56,145 bases of DNA, taken from Rhodospirillaceae bacterium bin65 (GTDB taxonomy: Bacteria > Pseudomonadota > Alphaproteobacteria > Bin65). Where the stretch lies: NCBI GenBank assembly GCA_002238725.1, contig MPMX01000028.1:1-56145 (forward strand), in the 5' to 3' direction. Below the pieces are notes generated by a model. That model was not told the origin of the DNA. It saw nothing but the letters and a program-made list of their open reading frames with translations, and searched no databases. Shown piece after piece: positions 46,401 through 54,059 of the stretch; within the stretch, counting starts at the first letter, position 1, and each line of letters opens with the position of its first letter. A program made the translations under genes and the position numbers.

Positions 46401-46760
46401 ATGAAGCATCCCGGACCCGACCACCCGATCACCGTCGAGCCCGCCGCGGAGACGGTCACCGTCACTTTCAACGGCAAGGCGATCGCCCGATCCGCGCACG
46501 CGCTGAAGATGCAGGAAGCGGCCTATGCGCCGGTCTACTACATTCCGTTCGCGGATGTGGACCGGGCGGCGCTTGCGAAAACGGCGCGGCGGACCTACTG
46601 CCCGTACAAGGGCGACGCCAGCTACTACACGGTGACGGTGGGGATCGAGAGCGCCGAGAACGCAGTCTGGGCCTATGAGGAACCCTACGACGCAGTCGCC
46701 GCCATCGCCGGCCATGTCGCCTTTTACACCGGCAAGATGGATTCGGTGACCGTCGGGTGA
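46401..46760 (+). CDS. DUF427 domain-containing protein
   Basis: A 119-residue protein with the DUF427 pattern: VTVTFNGKAIARSAHALKM near residue 20, then PVYYIPFADV, and TYCPYKGDASYYTVTVG with the conserved Cys/Tyr near residue 72. It is a small beta-rich protein of unknown biochemical role. The start at 46401 gives MKHPGPDHPI, a usual family N-terminus. It is convergent with the quinone oxidoreductase gene. Confidence 0.88.
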   Translation: MKHPGPDHPITVEPAAETVTVTFNGKAIARSAHALKMQEAAYAPVYYIPFADVDRAALAKTARRTYCPYKGDASYYTVTVGIESAENAVWAYEEPYDAVAAIAGHVAFYTGKMDSVTVG

Positions 46761-46810
46761 TCGGGGCTGAATTGCCGGAGTATCCTGAACCCTCTGCCTC
46801 GTCCTGAGCG

Positions 46811-46825
46811 GCGCCCGAAGGGCGC
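46811..46825. terminator. Short GC hairpin between convergent genes
   Basis: GCGCCC (46811-46816), loop GAA, GGGCGC (46820-46825), located between the ends of the DUF427 gene and the convergent quinone oxidoreductase gene. No T-run follows, so it is either part of a dispersed repeat or a weak bidirectional terminator. Confidence 0.3.
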
Positions 46826-46840
46826 GTATCGAAGGGCGCC

Positions 46841-47854
46841 TCACGCCACCGTCAGGATGAACTTGCCGATATGGTCGCCGGCTTCCAGCGCAGCGTGGGC
46901 GGCGGCGGCGTCCTTCAGGCCGAACGTGTCCTGGATGACCGGAGCGATCCCGCCGGTGTCGAGCAGCGGCCAGACTTCCGCACGCAGCCCGTCCGCGATC
47001 GCCGCCTTGGCCTCGACCGACTGCGGCCGCAGCGTGGAGCCGGTCATGGTCTGCCGCTTCACCATCAGCAGGCCGAAATTCACCTCCGCCGCCCGGCCGC
47101 CGAGCAGGGCGATGGTAACGAGCCGGCCGCCGATGGCGAGGCATTTCTGGTTGCGCGGGACATAGTGGCCGGACACCATGTCCAGAATTACGTCGGCGCC
47201 CTTGCCCCCGGTCATCTCGTTGACGATGGCGACGAAATCCTCGTTACGGTAGTTGATGGCCCGCGCCGCGCCCAACTCCTCGCAGGCCGCGCATTTGTCG
47301 ACCGTCCCGGCGGTTGCGATCACGGTGGCGCGGCGCGCCGCGGCGATCTGGATCGCCGTCGTGCCGATGCCGCTGGCCCCGCCATGGACCAGCAGGGTCT
47401 CGCCGCTTTGCAGCCCGCCGCGCATGAAGACGTTGGTCCAGACGGTGAAGAAGGTCTCCGGCAATGCCGCGGCGCGCACCATGTCGTATCCCTGCGGCAG
47501 GGGCAGGCAATGGGCTGCCGGCACGGCGCAGAATTCGGCGTAGCCGCCGCCGGGCGCGAGCGCGCAGACCTCGTTGCCGATAGCGAGGCCTTCCACACGT
47601 TCTCCGACCGCCACGACTTCGCCGGCAACCTCCAGGCCGGGCAGGTCCGAGGCGCCGGGCGGCGGCGGATAGCTGCCGGCGCGCTGGGCCAGGTCCGGCC
47701 TGTTCACGCCCGCCGCGGCGACCCGGATCAGCACCTCACCGGCGCCGGCCGCCGGCAGCGGCCGGCGGACGGGCTTCAGCACCTCCGGGCCGCCATGTTC
47801 GGTTATTTCGATCGCGGTCATCGTGTCGGGCAAGCCGGCGGACAGGTCGGTCAT
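46841..47854 (-). CDS. NAD(P)H quinone oxidoreductase, PIG3/zeta-crystallin-like
   Basis: A 337-residue zinc-free medium-chain dehydrogenase/reductase. It has AAGVNRPDLAQRAGSYPPPPG near residue 48 (PIG3 group), the NADPH-binding LVHGGASGIGTTAIQIA near residue 150 and DVILDMVSGHYVPRN near residue 225. Reduces quinones or alpha,beta-unsaturated carbonyls. Start is ATG 47854; upstream is the divergent VOC gene. Confidence 0.9.
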   Translation of the reverse strand: MTDLSAGLPDTMTAIEITEHGGPEVLKPVRRPLPAAGAGEVLIRVAAAGVNRPDLAQRAGSYPPPPGASDLPGLEVAGEVVAVGERVEGLAIGNEVCALAPGGGYAEFCAVPAAHCLPLPQGYDMVRAAALPETFFTVWTNVFMRGGLQSGETLLVHGGASGIGTTAIQIAAARRATVIATAGTVDKCAACEELGAARAINYRNEDFVAIVNEMTGGKGADVILDMVSGHYVPRNQKCLAIGGRLVTIALLGGRAAEVNFGLLMVKRQTMTGSTLRPQSVEAKAAIADGLRAEVWPLLDTGGIAPVIQDTFGLKDAAAAHAALEAGDHIGKFILTVA

Positions 47855-47978
47855 CGGCGCATTCTCGCGGTTGGGGAACGGGAGCGGAGGCACCGATAGC
47901 AGATCGGCGCGGCGGAATCAGCATTTGATAGGGCGCACCGGACGGTTACACTGGCGGCGGCAATCGAGGAGCCGGACC

Positions 47979-48539
47979 ATGCCCAAGCCGCCCGCCAATC
48001 TCAGCTTCAGCCATGTCGGCTTCTACGTTCACGACCTGCCGAAGATGGAGGCGTTCTACACCCGCGTCCTCGGCTTCGTGGCGACCGACCGGGGCATCGC
48101 GCGCGGCTCGCCCATCGTGTTTCTGAGCCGGGACCCGAAGGAGCATCACCAGATCATCCTGTCCGAAGGGCGCACCGGCGGCCCGGAGGCGCGGGTCGTC
48201 AACCAGGTCTCGCTGCGGGCCGATTCGCTGCAGGATCTGCGCGACATGACGGCGATCCTGGAAGACGAGGCCGAAGTCAGCCAGATCGACCCGATCAATC
48301 ACGGCAATGCCTGGTCGCTCTACTTCCGCGACCCGGAGGGCAACCGGATCGAGGTCTTCATCGACTCGCCCTGGTATGTCGAGCAGCCGCTGATCGAGCC
48401 GCTCGACCTGTCCCTGAGCGACGACGAAATTCACGAACGGACCCGCACGGCCTACAGCGGTTCGCCGACGTTCCGGCCGGCCGAGGAATGGCGCGCGGAA
48501 TTCACCGAGAAACTGCGCGCGGCCGGCCTGCCGGTCTGA
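47979..48539 (+). CDS. VOC family (glyoxalase/catechol dioxygenase-like) protein
   Basis: A 186-residue vicinal-oxygen-chelate protein. Metal-ligand candidates are His in SFSHVGFYVHDL near residue 10, His in INHGNAWSLYF near residue 107, and Glu in EGNRIEVF near residue 122. It resembles extradiol dioxygenase-type or biphenyl dioxygenase-related VOC proteins. The reaction is unknown. A glutathione transferase gene follows 40 bp downstream. Confidence 0.85.
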   Translation: MPKPPANLSFSHVGFYVHDLPKMEAFYTRVLGFVATDRGIARGSPIVFLSRDPKEHHQIILSEGRTGGPEARVVNQVSLRADSLQDLRDMTAILEDEAEVSQIDPINHGNAWSLYFRDPEGNRIEVFIDSPWYVEQPLIEPLDLSLSDDEIHERTRTAYSGSPTFRPAEEWRAEFTEKLRAAGLPV

Positions 48540-48579
48540 CCGGGCGCAGGTACATTCGATCCCCGGCGCCGGCTTCCCG

Positions 48580-49368
48580 ATGCTCGAACTGCACCACAAC
48601 AATATGAGCGTGTGCTCGGCCAAGGTGCGGCTTGTGCTGCGCGAGAAAGGGCTGTCGCCGGTCGAGCATCACTACAATCTACGCAGGGGCGAGCAGTTCG
48701 CGCCTGAATACATGGCGCTCAACCCGATGGGCGTGGTGCCGACCCTGGTGCATGGCGGCCGGCCGGTCATCGAATCGACCCTGATCTGCGAATTTCTCGA
48801 CGAGGCCTTCCCCGATCCGCCGCTGCGCCCGGCCGACCTGGCGGATCGGGCGCGAATGCGACGCTGGGCCAGCGTGCCGGACCAGGGGTTGCACGCCGCC
48901 TGCGGCACGGTCTCCAACGCGCTCGCCTTCCGCTACCAGTTCCTCGCGCTGAGCGAAGCGGAGCGGGAAGCGAATCTGGCCCAGACGCCGGACCCGGGGC
49001 GGCGCGAGCGCAAGCGCATGGGCATCGAGCAGGGCATGGACTGGCCGCCGGCGGCTGCCGCGGTGCGGGCCTACGACGGCGTGCTCGGCCGGATGGAGGC
49101 GGCGCTGGCGGACGGCGGGCCCTGGCTCGCCGGTGCGGCCTATTCGCTCGCGGACTCCGGGCTCACGCCCTACCTCGTGCGGCTTGACCATCTCAACCTG
49201 TCCTGGATGTGGGACAGGCGCCCGGCGCTGGCGGCGTGGTACGACGCGGTGCGGGCGCGCGCCAACTTTGCCGGCCTCGCCGACTATGTCGAGCCGTCCT
49301 ACCTCGAGATCATGGACGCCCACGCCGCCGAACTGCGGCCCAAAGTCGAGGCGGCCTTGGCCGGGTAG
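48580..49368 (+). CDS. Glutathione S-transferase family protein
   Basis: A 262-residue GST. The thioredoxin-fold N-terminus reads NNMSVCSAKVRLVLREKGL (residues 5-23), with NPMGVVPTLVHGG carrying the cis-Pro and ESTLICEFLDEAFP for the gamma-glutamyl site. The C-terminal helical domain (SLADSGLTPYLVRLDHL) is present. It may conjugate or remove glutathione from a xenobiotic or pathway intermediate. Neighbouring VOC gene suggests a joint catabolic function; inference only. Confidence 0.87.
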   Translation: MLELHHNNMSVCSAKVRLVLREKGLSPVEHHYNLRRGEQFAPEYMALNPMGVVPTLVHGGRPVIESTLICEFLDEAFPDPPLRPADLADRARMRRWASVPDQGLHAACGTVSNALAFRYQFLALSEAEREANLAQTPDPGRRERKRMGIEQGMDWPPAAAAVRAYDGVLGRMEAALADGGPWLAGAAYSLADSGLTPYLVRLDHLNLSWMWDRRPALAAWYDAVRARANFAGLADYVEPSYLEIMDAHAAELRPKVEAALAG

Positions 49369-49462
49369 CGCGGTCGAAGCGCGGCGCCGTTCGATCCGCG
49401 CCGTAGAGGAGGGCTTCAAACCCCCATCTGCGGTTGGCCGTGCGGCGGCCCTTCCCACGGCA

Positions 49463-50287
49463 CTACGAATCGCGGATCAGGATGACATTGCCGGTCGGGG
49501 TGTGCGCCCATTCGCGATAGCCGCGCCGGTCCGCGATCTGCCGCCAGTCGTCCGCCCACTGCGCGCTCCAGGTATGTTCGGCGATGACGATACCGGGCAG
49601 CATCGTCTCCGGCGCATCGGTCAGGAACGGTCCCAGCACGCGATCCTCGAAGCCTTCGACATCGACCTTCAGGGCGCCCAGCCGCTCCAGTCCCTCGTCC
49701 GTCACGATATCCAGCAGCGGGCGCATTTCCGCCGATATGGCGCCGGCGTCGTCGATGCGGGTTCTGCCGAGATTGCGCGTGTCCTCGGCAATCCGGATCG
49801 AATCGTGGCGGTCGCCGACCGCGCAGTCCAGAAGCCGCAGAGCGCAATCCGGGTTCAGCCCAAGATTGAATTGCAGGCGGCGAAGCATTTGCGGATGGGG
49901 TTCGACGGCAACCACCCGGCTGCCCGCCGCCGCGATCCGTAACGCATAGAATCCGCAATTGGCGCCAACGTCGACAAACGCGAATCCCGGGTTGGCCCGG
50001 TGGAGGAGGCAGTCCATTTCCAGCGGGTCGAAGCTGTCGGGCCGGAGCAGCAGCCGGCTGTCAGAAACATTGCCCGTGCGGTACAGGCGCCAGCGCAGCC
50101 CGAAACGCTGCACGTCCGCCATGTCGCTGCCGGCAAGCCGGCGGTCGAGCCAGCGCAGCCGCCCGAATATCCGCTTGCCGGCCCAGCCAAATCCGTAGAG
50201 CCGCGCCATGAACCGGTACAGCCGGCGCTGCAGGGCGTTCGGGCGGTAGGCGCCGAAGGGGCTCGTGTCGTCGACGATGGCGGTCAT
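49463..50287 (-). CDS. FkbM family methyltransferase
   Basis: A 274-residue SAM-dependent methyltransferase. SAM motif I appears as FVDVGANCGFYALRIAAAGSRVVAVEPHPQ near residue 98, and KVDVEGFEDRVL is the conserved FkbM segment near residue 217. Targets in this family are often sugars or secondary metabolites. The first ~80 residues are basic and not part of the fold. It stands alone, with 175 bp to the GST gene and about 300 bp to lexA. Confidence 0.88.
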   Translation of the reverse strand: MTAIVDDTSPFGAYRPNALQRRLYRFMARLYGFGWAGKRIFGRLRWLDRRLAGSDMADVQRFGLRWRLYRTGNVSDSRLLLRPDSFDPLEMDCLLHRANPGFAFVDVGANCGFYALRIAAAGSRVVAVEPHPQMLRRLQFNLGLNPDCALRLLDCAVGDRHDSIRIAEDTRNLGRTRIDDAGAISAEMRPLLDIVTDEGLERLGALKVDVEGFEDRVLGPFLTDAPETMLPGIVIAEHTWSAQWADDWRQIADRRGYREWAHTPTGNVILIRDS

Positions 50288-50583
50288 GCAGCTGCGATGC
50301 CCGAAAAGCGGCTATTCATCAGACGGGAACTGCCCATACCCGAAGCCGCGGCCGCAATTTTCTCGCCGACGAACTCTTCGATATGCCGCCTCCGGCGGCT
50401 ACTCAGAATGAGGGGAGAATGTCGTTCAGAGTAAGCGGCACAAACAATTTCTCTCATCCCGAGTCGGCACCCCTCGGCTTCGCTCGAGGCAGGTTCCACG
50501 CCGTATCGACGGACCGGCAATCCGGCAAAATATGATTTCCGGCAACCGAACGGAGATTGCGGCTGCTGCGCTCGTTCAACTCT

Positions 50584-51297
50584 CTAGAACTGCCGGATCA
50601 AGCCGATCAGGCGGCCCTGGATGCGGACCTGCTCCGGGTGGAAGATGCGGGTCTCGTATTTCTGGTTCGCCGGTTCCAGCGCGATCGAGTTGCCGCGCTG
50701 GCGCAGGCGCTTGAGGGTTACCTCGGCTTCGTCCACAAGGGCGACGACGATCGTGCCGTTGTCCGCCTTTTCGCAGCGCTGGATGACGACCGTGTCGCCG
50801 TCCATGATGCCGGCCTCGACCATCGAATCGCCGTCGACCTCCAGGGCATAATGCTCGCCCCGGCTGAGCATGCTGGGCGGCACCTCGACGGTATTCGAGG
50901 TATCGCGCAACGCTTCGATCGGGGTGCCGGCCGCGATCCTGCCGTAGAGCGGCAGCGCCGCGGCGTCATTCGCTGCCGTGACGGGCCGGCCGGCCAGCAT
51001 GCCGCTGCGCCCGCCGTCGATCACGCTGGGCGCGAATTTGCTGTTGCGCGCCGGCGTGCCCGGCGACGTTCCGATCGCGGCGGTCTCCGGCATGCGCATC
51101 ACTTCCAGCGCCCGCGCCCGGTGGGGCAGGCGGCGCAGGAATCCGCGCTCCTCAAGCCCGGTGATCAGCCGGTGGATGCCGGATTTCGAACGCAGGTTCA
51201 GCGCGTCCTTCATCTCGTCGAAGCTCGGCGATACGCCGCTCTCCGCGATGTAGTCGTTTATGTAGACGAGCAGTTCATGCTGCTTGCGGGTAAGCAT
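50584..51297 (-). CDS. lexA: SOS repressor LexA
   Basis: A 237-residue LexA. N-terminal winged helix ([38 protein letters not shown]), the Ala123-Gly124 autocleavage bond in [10 protein letters not shown], and the Ser158/Lys196 dyad in GDSMVEAGI and EAEVTLKRL. The S24 peptidase domain cuts itself when RecA filaments form, derepressing DNA-repair genes. An alphaproteobacterial LexA box overlaps the promoter. Start 51297 is the family start; the longer frame up to 51465 would read through the promoter. moeA should normally lie directly upstream. Confidence 0.95.
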   Translation of the reverse strand: MLTRKQHELLVYINDYIAESGVSPSFDEMKDALNLRSKSGIHRLITGLEERGFLRRLPHRARALEVMRMPETAAIGTSPGTPARNSKFAPSVIDGGRSGMLAGRPVTAANDAAALPLYGRIAAGTPIEALRDTSNTVEVPPSMLSRGEHYALEVDGDSMVEAGIMDGDTVVIQRCEKADNGTIVVALVDEAEVTLKRLRQRGNSIALEPANQKYETRIFHPEQVRIQGRLIGLIRQF

Positions 51298-51373
51298 TTC
51301 GACCTCTCTGGATTGCCGGTTCCCTGAAATCTGGCCACCCGACGTCAGGGAACAAAATATAAACCTGAAAGTT

Positions 51374-51402
51374 GTTCTACTTTGGTTCGGCGCACCGGTC
51401 AA
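51374..51402 (-). promoter_or_regulatory. lexA promoter with SOS box (GTTC-N7-GTTC)
   Basis: The alphaproteobacterial LexA box GTTC-N7-GTTC is at 51374-51388 (read as GAAC-N7-GAAC on the transcribed strand). It overlaps the spacer and -10 of a good promoter: TTGACC (51402-51397), 17-bp spacer, TAGAAC (51379-51374). It lies 77 bp before the lexA start and only 20 bp from the stranded moeA stop codon at 51422. Confidence 0.88.
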
Positions 51403-51421
51403 GTATTCTTTGAGACGATCT

Positions 51422-51682
51422 TCAAATGACAGCCAGGTCTTTCGATAACGGAATAATGGCGACATCGTCTCCGGCCGCCGCCGGGACCGCGTGGGGCGGG
51501 CGGACGATCAGCGCATCGGCCGCCGCCAGGCGCGAGAGCATCGAGCTGTCCTGCTTCGCGAACGGCGTCGCGACCGGCCGGCCGGCGTCGTCCGTCGACA
51601 GGGTGGCGCGCAGATAGTCCTCCCGCTCGTCGTTGGCGGCCAGGTCCGCGCCCAGGATTGCGGTTTCGGTCGGCGGGCCGTC
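51422..51682 (-). pseudogene. Stranded 3' fragment of moeA (left copy of the direct repeat)
   Basis: Encodes the last 86 residues of MoeA plus the stop. It is 253/261 bp identical to the end of the real moeA at 55806-56066, and upstream of 51682 the similarity stops abruptly. The same frame continues leftwards in transcription terms into unrelated sequence (to about 52030, inside drt3b), so no functional MoeA can come from it. The C-terminal residues differ slightly ([16 protein letters not shown] here, [16 protein letters not shown] in the intact copy). It is the remnant or by-product of insertion of the reverse-transcriptase module. Confidence 0.9.
51422..51682. repeat. 261-bp direct repeat, left copy
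   Basis: Matches 55806-56066 in the same orientation with 8 mismatches, offset 4384 bp. One end coincides exactly with the moeA stop codon. Confidence 0.95.
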
Positions 51683-51809
51683 GTACTGCCCAAGCATTGC
51701 GCTTCGGTCGACCACCGCCGCCATATCCAACAGGGCTTCGAGGTCATCGAGGTCGCTGGCGCCAGGTATCGCGCGAATCAAATTACCAATACCGTTGGCG
51801 CGCTCTTTT

Positions 51810-51844
51810 AAGAAAATTGGGGTGGCTCGCCAACACCACCCCAA
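51810..51844 (-). terminator. Rho-independent terminator of the RT operon / ncRNA
   Basis: Nine-bp perfect stem TTGGGGTGG (51844-51836) with CCACCCCAA (51825-51817), a 10-nt loop, followed by TTTTCTT (51816-51810) on the minus strand. It ends the RT transcript and would define the ncRNA 3' end. Confidence 0.85.
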
Positions 51845-51935
51845 ATGCGATGAATGCGGTTTTGCTTCACATACATCTCCGCGCATGTGTGTGTGGCTGC
51901 ATACAGCCATTATCTGTCTGACGAAGCGCGTGCCC
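51810..51935 (-). ncRNA. Candidate DRT3 non-coding RNA with (CA)5 tract
   Basis: About 125 nt immediately after the drt3b stop, on the same strand. In order: a hairpin TGGCTG-TATG-CAGCCA (51909-51894); directly abutting it, CACACACAT (51893-51885) that can pair with ATGTATGTG (51876-51868) at 8 of 9 positions over an 8-nt loop; a 23-nt linker; then a strong terminator hairpin (51844-51810). The CA tract spans 51895-51886. As I recall the published work on DRT3, its ncRNA provides an ACACAC template to one of the RTs; this match could not be checked here. The 5' end is unknown and may lie inside drt3b. Confidence 0.6.
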
Positions 51936-54059
51936 CTAATATACCTCTTGGCTGCGTTTGGCGTCAAGTTCCCTTCCGAAATCAAAATCCCTCCAACTCG
52001 TAAACCAAGTCTGAGGTCTTCCGGCCCCATCCTTAAAATCTACCAACTCCCTAGCCGTCGTGGAATCAGTCACACCAAATTCCTTAAGGGCTTCAAATTT
52101 CTTCTGTTGAGAAATGTAAGGACAAGAAATCAAATCAAACAACAAAAAGACTAGTTCTGATTCCTTGTGGCAAGTTTCTCGGCGCATCTTAATTCGATCC
52201 AAAGCAATATCCATAATTTGCTCTCGCAGCCTATCGTACCGGACTTTATCTTTCATATAAAATAATGAAACCGTTATTGAAAAGTGGTTTAAATGGGCGC
52301 CTGGACTTTCCATCTTAGAACCAGACTCTCTGTGGAAACCGAGATATTCTCCGAGCGTGCCTTCTTCCAACCAGTACTCTCGACCTAGCTCGGACAGCAC
52401 CAACAAAAGATATAACGTTTCCACCTGAATTAGCTCTTCTGTTTCGGTCTTCTTCAAAATAAAACACACGTCATCGTGAATCTGCTTAAAAATAAGTTGA
52501 CACTGTTCATCATTGAAGTGTCCAGATTTCAAAAACGAAATAACTGCAAAAAGAATTCTGCACAGCCGAATAGTGGTGTTCACCCTTGGTGACACAGAAT
52601 ATATAAAAAATACAAATTCAAAAAGGTAACTAATCGATTTTACAAATTGCGTGTCTAATCGCCGTTCCTCCGACACAGCAAGGTAGTCAACCATCATCTC
52701 TTCAAATTTTATTTCAACTATTGCGAGTGAATAATTAAGCATATCTTGATATTCCACTCCGCAAGTCCAAATAATTGTCTTGAAATCTGTTATGAGGGAT
52801 TTCGAATTTACAAAAATCCGACCCTTAATCACGACCTCGTCTGATTCAGTTATAGCCTTCTCCCGATGGAATCTAATTTTCTTTTCGAGCAGATTTGAAA
52901 TTTGCTGCTTAGCCATCGTAATCTTTGTAATTATAGGCTTTTGGTACTCAATTGCTTTAGCTGCATTCAAGCTGAGTTTATACCTTCTAAGACTATACTG
53001 TAGCTGATCCATAATACGGGTCTTTTCCACATCGTTGTTAAAGAAAATAAAATAATCATCAACATACCGAAAAGCTTCATAGTTTCTTCTGTGGTGCAAT
53101 GGCTTATTGTTATCCTTCAGTTCTCTTTCAACTTCCTGATCGACTGCTTGAAGTATAATTTCTGCAAATATTCGAGAAAATTCCGGTCCTATAAGTATAC
53201 CATTAGTTTCACCAAAATTCATGTTTTGCATCAGCTTGTCAAAGCGATCCGGAAATGTTCCTTTGCTCTTTTGGAGATTTTCTTTTTGCGCTTCCTTTCC
53301 GATTACAGCCCAACCGATAGAGTGCGTGTAAATACTATCAAAACATTTAGAGATGTCGAGTTTTATGAGTTTATTAAATTTCTTCTCCGCACGGTGATAC
53401 CTATAAGACTCGTAGAATTTGTGGATATTGCTATATTCTTTATAGACAAAAAACGACCTCAAGGTTTCATACTCTAGTCCTGATTGCTCAATGATTGAAT
53501 GTTCCTTTGATAAGTGTTGAAAATGAAGCCTGTCCTTAAAGTATTGTACCTTCGCTACTTTCATTGGGGCACGGATCGTATAACTGCTGCGCGAAGTGTA
53601 GTGCAGAATTGTTTCTTTACACCGATCATAAAAATCGACGACTAAAAGCTGGCTCCTCGGATGTGATATAGACAATTCTCTAAATTCCATTTCTTTATGT
53701 CTTACCCTGAAAGCAAACGGATTCAAGAATCGGTCAGGCTTAGGAAAGCGACTTGTTGCGGGACCAGCATCATCAAGACGATACCGCACAAAATGTCGCT
53801 GTGTTTCTCCAATAAACTTTGTTTCGACGGAAATTCGATTTTGATTGTCTGGAAGTGCGAATAACAAAGATACAATTTTGTCCACCACAGGTGTGCTCTT
53901 CAGCCAAAAAATAGAATCATTTTCCACAGTGATTTTGTGGCGAAGAACAAACCGAAAAAAATGGCGATTTGAAAATGAAATGGGTATCTCGTACGGCAAG
54001 ACATCTGACAGCAAACATCTTTCCTTTTTGTAAGGAAGTCTGACTTTTCTAAGTGACAT
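51936..54059 (-). CDS. drt3b: Antiviral reverse transcriptase, Drt3b/UG8-like
   Basis: A 707-residue protein with an RT core at about 228-400. Motif A is LIKLDISKCFDSIY (Asp235), motif B NGILIGPEFSRIFAE (286-300), motif C FRYVDDYFIFF with the Asp pair at 334-335. The ~230-residue N-terminal and ~300-residue C-terminal parts have no recognisable domain, and there is no maturase or endonuclease domain, which excludes a group II intron protein. I start at ATG 54059, which has GGAGG 9 bp upstream and overlaps the end of the first RT by 11 bp, so translation is coupled. Strongly AT-rich. Assignment to the UG8/Drt3b class rests on pairing, size and the motif B wording; membership needs a profile search. 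Confidence 0.8.
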   Translation of the reverse strand: MSLRKVRLPYKKERCLLSDVLPYEIPISFSNRHFFRFVLRHKITVENDSIFWLKSTPVVDKIVSLLFALPDNQNRISVETKFIGETQRHFVRYRLDDAGPATSRFPKPDRFLNPFAFRVRHKEMEFRELSISHPRSQLLVVDFYDRCKETILHYTSRSSYTIRAPMKVAKVQYFKDRLHFQHLSKEHSIIEQSGLEYETLRSFFVYKEYSNIHKFYESYRYHRAEKKFNKLIKLDISKCFDSIYTHSIGWAVIGKEAQKENLQKSKGTFPDRFDKLMQNMNFGETNGILIGPEFSRIFAEIILQAVDQEVERELKDNNKPLHHRRNYEAFRYVDDYFIFFNNDVEKTRIMDQLQYSLRRYKLSLNAAKAIEYQKPIITKITMAKQQISNLLEKKIRFHREKAITESDEVVIKGRIFVNSKSLITDFKTIIWTCGVEYQDMLNYSLAIVEIKFEEMMVDYLAVSEERRLDTQFVKSISYLFEFVFFIYSVSPRVNTTIRLCRILFAVISFLKSGHFNDEQCQLIFKQIHDDVCFILKKTETEELIQVETLYLLLVLSELGREYWLEEGTLGEYLGFHRESGSKMESPGAHLNHFSITVSLFYMKDKVRYDRLREQIMDIALDRIKMRRETCHKESELVFLLFDLISCPYISQQKKFEALKEFGVTDSTTARELVDFKDGAGRPQTWFTSWRDFDFGRELDAKRSQEVY

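Noticed and set aside
50288..50583. Structured RNA between lexA and the FkbM methyltransferase gene
   Set aside because: Only short GC hairpins (for example CCGCCTCCGGCGG) are visible, with no T-run and no recognisable family; probably spacer with a lexA terminator of unknown form.
51422..52030. A 202-codon frame running from drt3b into the moeA fragment as a real fusion protein
   Set aside because: Its start lies inside drt3b, it crosses the putative terminator and ncRNA, and only the last 86 codons have homology.
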